A stretch of DNA of 5,535 nucleotides from Acidobacteriota bacterium (GTDB lineage: Bacteria; Acidobacteriota; Thermoanaerobaculia; Multivoradales; UBA5704), in the NCBI GenBank assembly GCA_003223675.1, contig QHVW01000661.1:2773-8307 (forward strand), read 5' to 3'. The notes under the pieces are model-generated. The model worked only from the letters and a program-made list of their open reading frames with translations. It ran no database searches and was not told the DNA's origin. Of the stretch, positions 5,294 to 5,535 are shown piece after piece. The position numbers were made by a program, and so were the translations under genes. Position 1 is the first letter of the stretch. Each line of letters begins with the position of its first letter.

Positions 5294-5535
5294 ATGCCCG
5301 AGCTAACCGCACATTCTATCCCCACCCCTCCCCCTCTCCCGCCGTCGCTGTACGCGGCACCGCCCTCCGATCCGCCGGCCGATCCCCCGGCGCCTCCAGC
5401 CCCGCCGGCCGTACCACCCCGGCCGGAGCCCTCGACTCAACAGGACGGCCCCCAGGTGGCCGCCGTCCCCCCTGCGATCGACCCGGCCGCGTGGGAAGAC
5501 TTCGCCGTCTTCCGCGAGACGTTCCTGATGTACCT
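5294..5535 (+). CDS. Proline-rich protein of unknown function, N-terminal part (runs off window)
   Basis: ATG 5294 is preceded by AAGGAG (5281-5286) with a 7-nt spacer, and the frame stays open for 80 codons to the window edge. Residues 1-64 contain 25 prolines, mostly as PP pairs separated by Ala, Asp or Ser (PPSDPPADPPAPPAPPAVPP), which predicts an extended disordered arm. No signal peptide is seen, so the arm is likely cytoplasmic. From residue 65 the composition changes to AAWEDFAVFRETFLMY, which looks like the start of a folded helical domain. I do not recognise the family from this fragment. Many PP motifs suggest dependence on elongation factor P for translation, as known for polyproline stretches. 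Confidence 0.75.
   Translation, partial: MPELTAHSIPTPPPLPPSLYAAPPSDPPADPPAPPAPPAVPPRPEPSTQQDGPQVAAVPPAIDPAAWEDFAVFRETFLMY

Noticed and set aside
5033..5325. Minus-strand frames after the tRNA
   Set aside because: No ribosome sites, mutual overlap, and overlap with the well-started proline-rich gene.

Overview
The window is a GC-rich bacterial chromosomal segment, probably from a Gram-negative lineage. Small secreted Cys-rich proteins, PKD-type proteins and DUF5666-like repeat proteins side by side suggest Acidobacteriota or a similar soil/sediment phylum, but this is inference from style, not a marker-gene call. No mobile element, CRISPR array or rRNA is visible.

Layout. Positions 1-1167 (+) hold the C-terminal 388 residues of the ATP-dependent protease Lon, followed by a strong intrinsic terminator (1205-1241). 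Two small secreted-protein genes follow on the minus strand: a six-cysteine PKD-domain protein (1255-1635) with its own promoter inside a 12-bp inverted repeat, and an eight-cysteine protein (1754-2077). Divergent from these, 2275-3701 (+) encodes an exported protein made of six beta-rich DUF5666-like repeats. It is split into two reading frames where about 91 bp of repeat unit appears to be missing.

Convergent to that, on the minus strand, is a fluoride-resistance unit: crcB/fluC (3754-4134). It is preceded by what reads as a complete fluoride riboswitch (about 4168-4224) and a promoter (4233-4261) lying over the end of the upstream gene. That upstream gene (4243-4887, minus) encodes a short CDF-like cation transporter without the usual His-Asp metal motif. 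A tRNA-Glu(UUC) gene with encoded CCA (4950-5025, +) comes next, then about 270 bp of non-coding DNA with several small repeats. The window ends in the N-terminus of an unidentified proline-rich protein (5294 onward, +).

How it works together. The best system here is fluoride sensing and export. The aptamer's 3' pseudoknot strand can pair either with the aptamer loop (ligand-bound form) or with the crcB Shine-Dalgarno region, which carries a copy of the loop sequence. This predicts a translational ON switch. The aptamer departs from the consensus at two nucleotides known to pair with each other, in a compensating way. The remaining genes look like independent units (protein quality control, secreted structural or binding proteins, tRNA).
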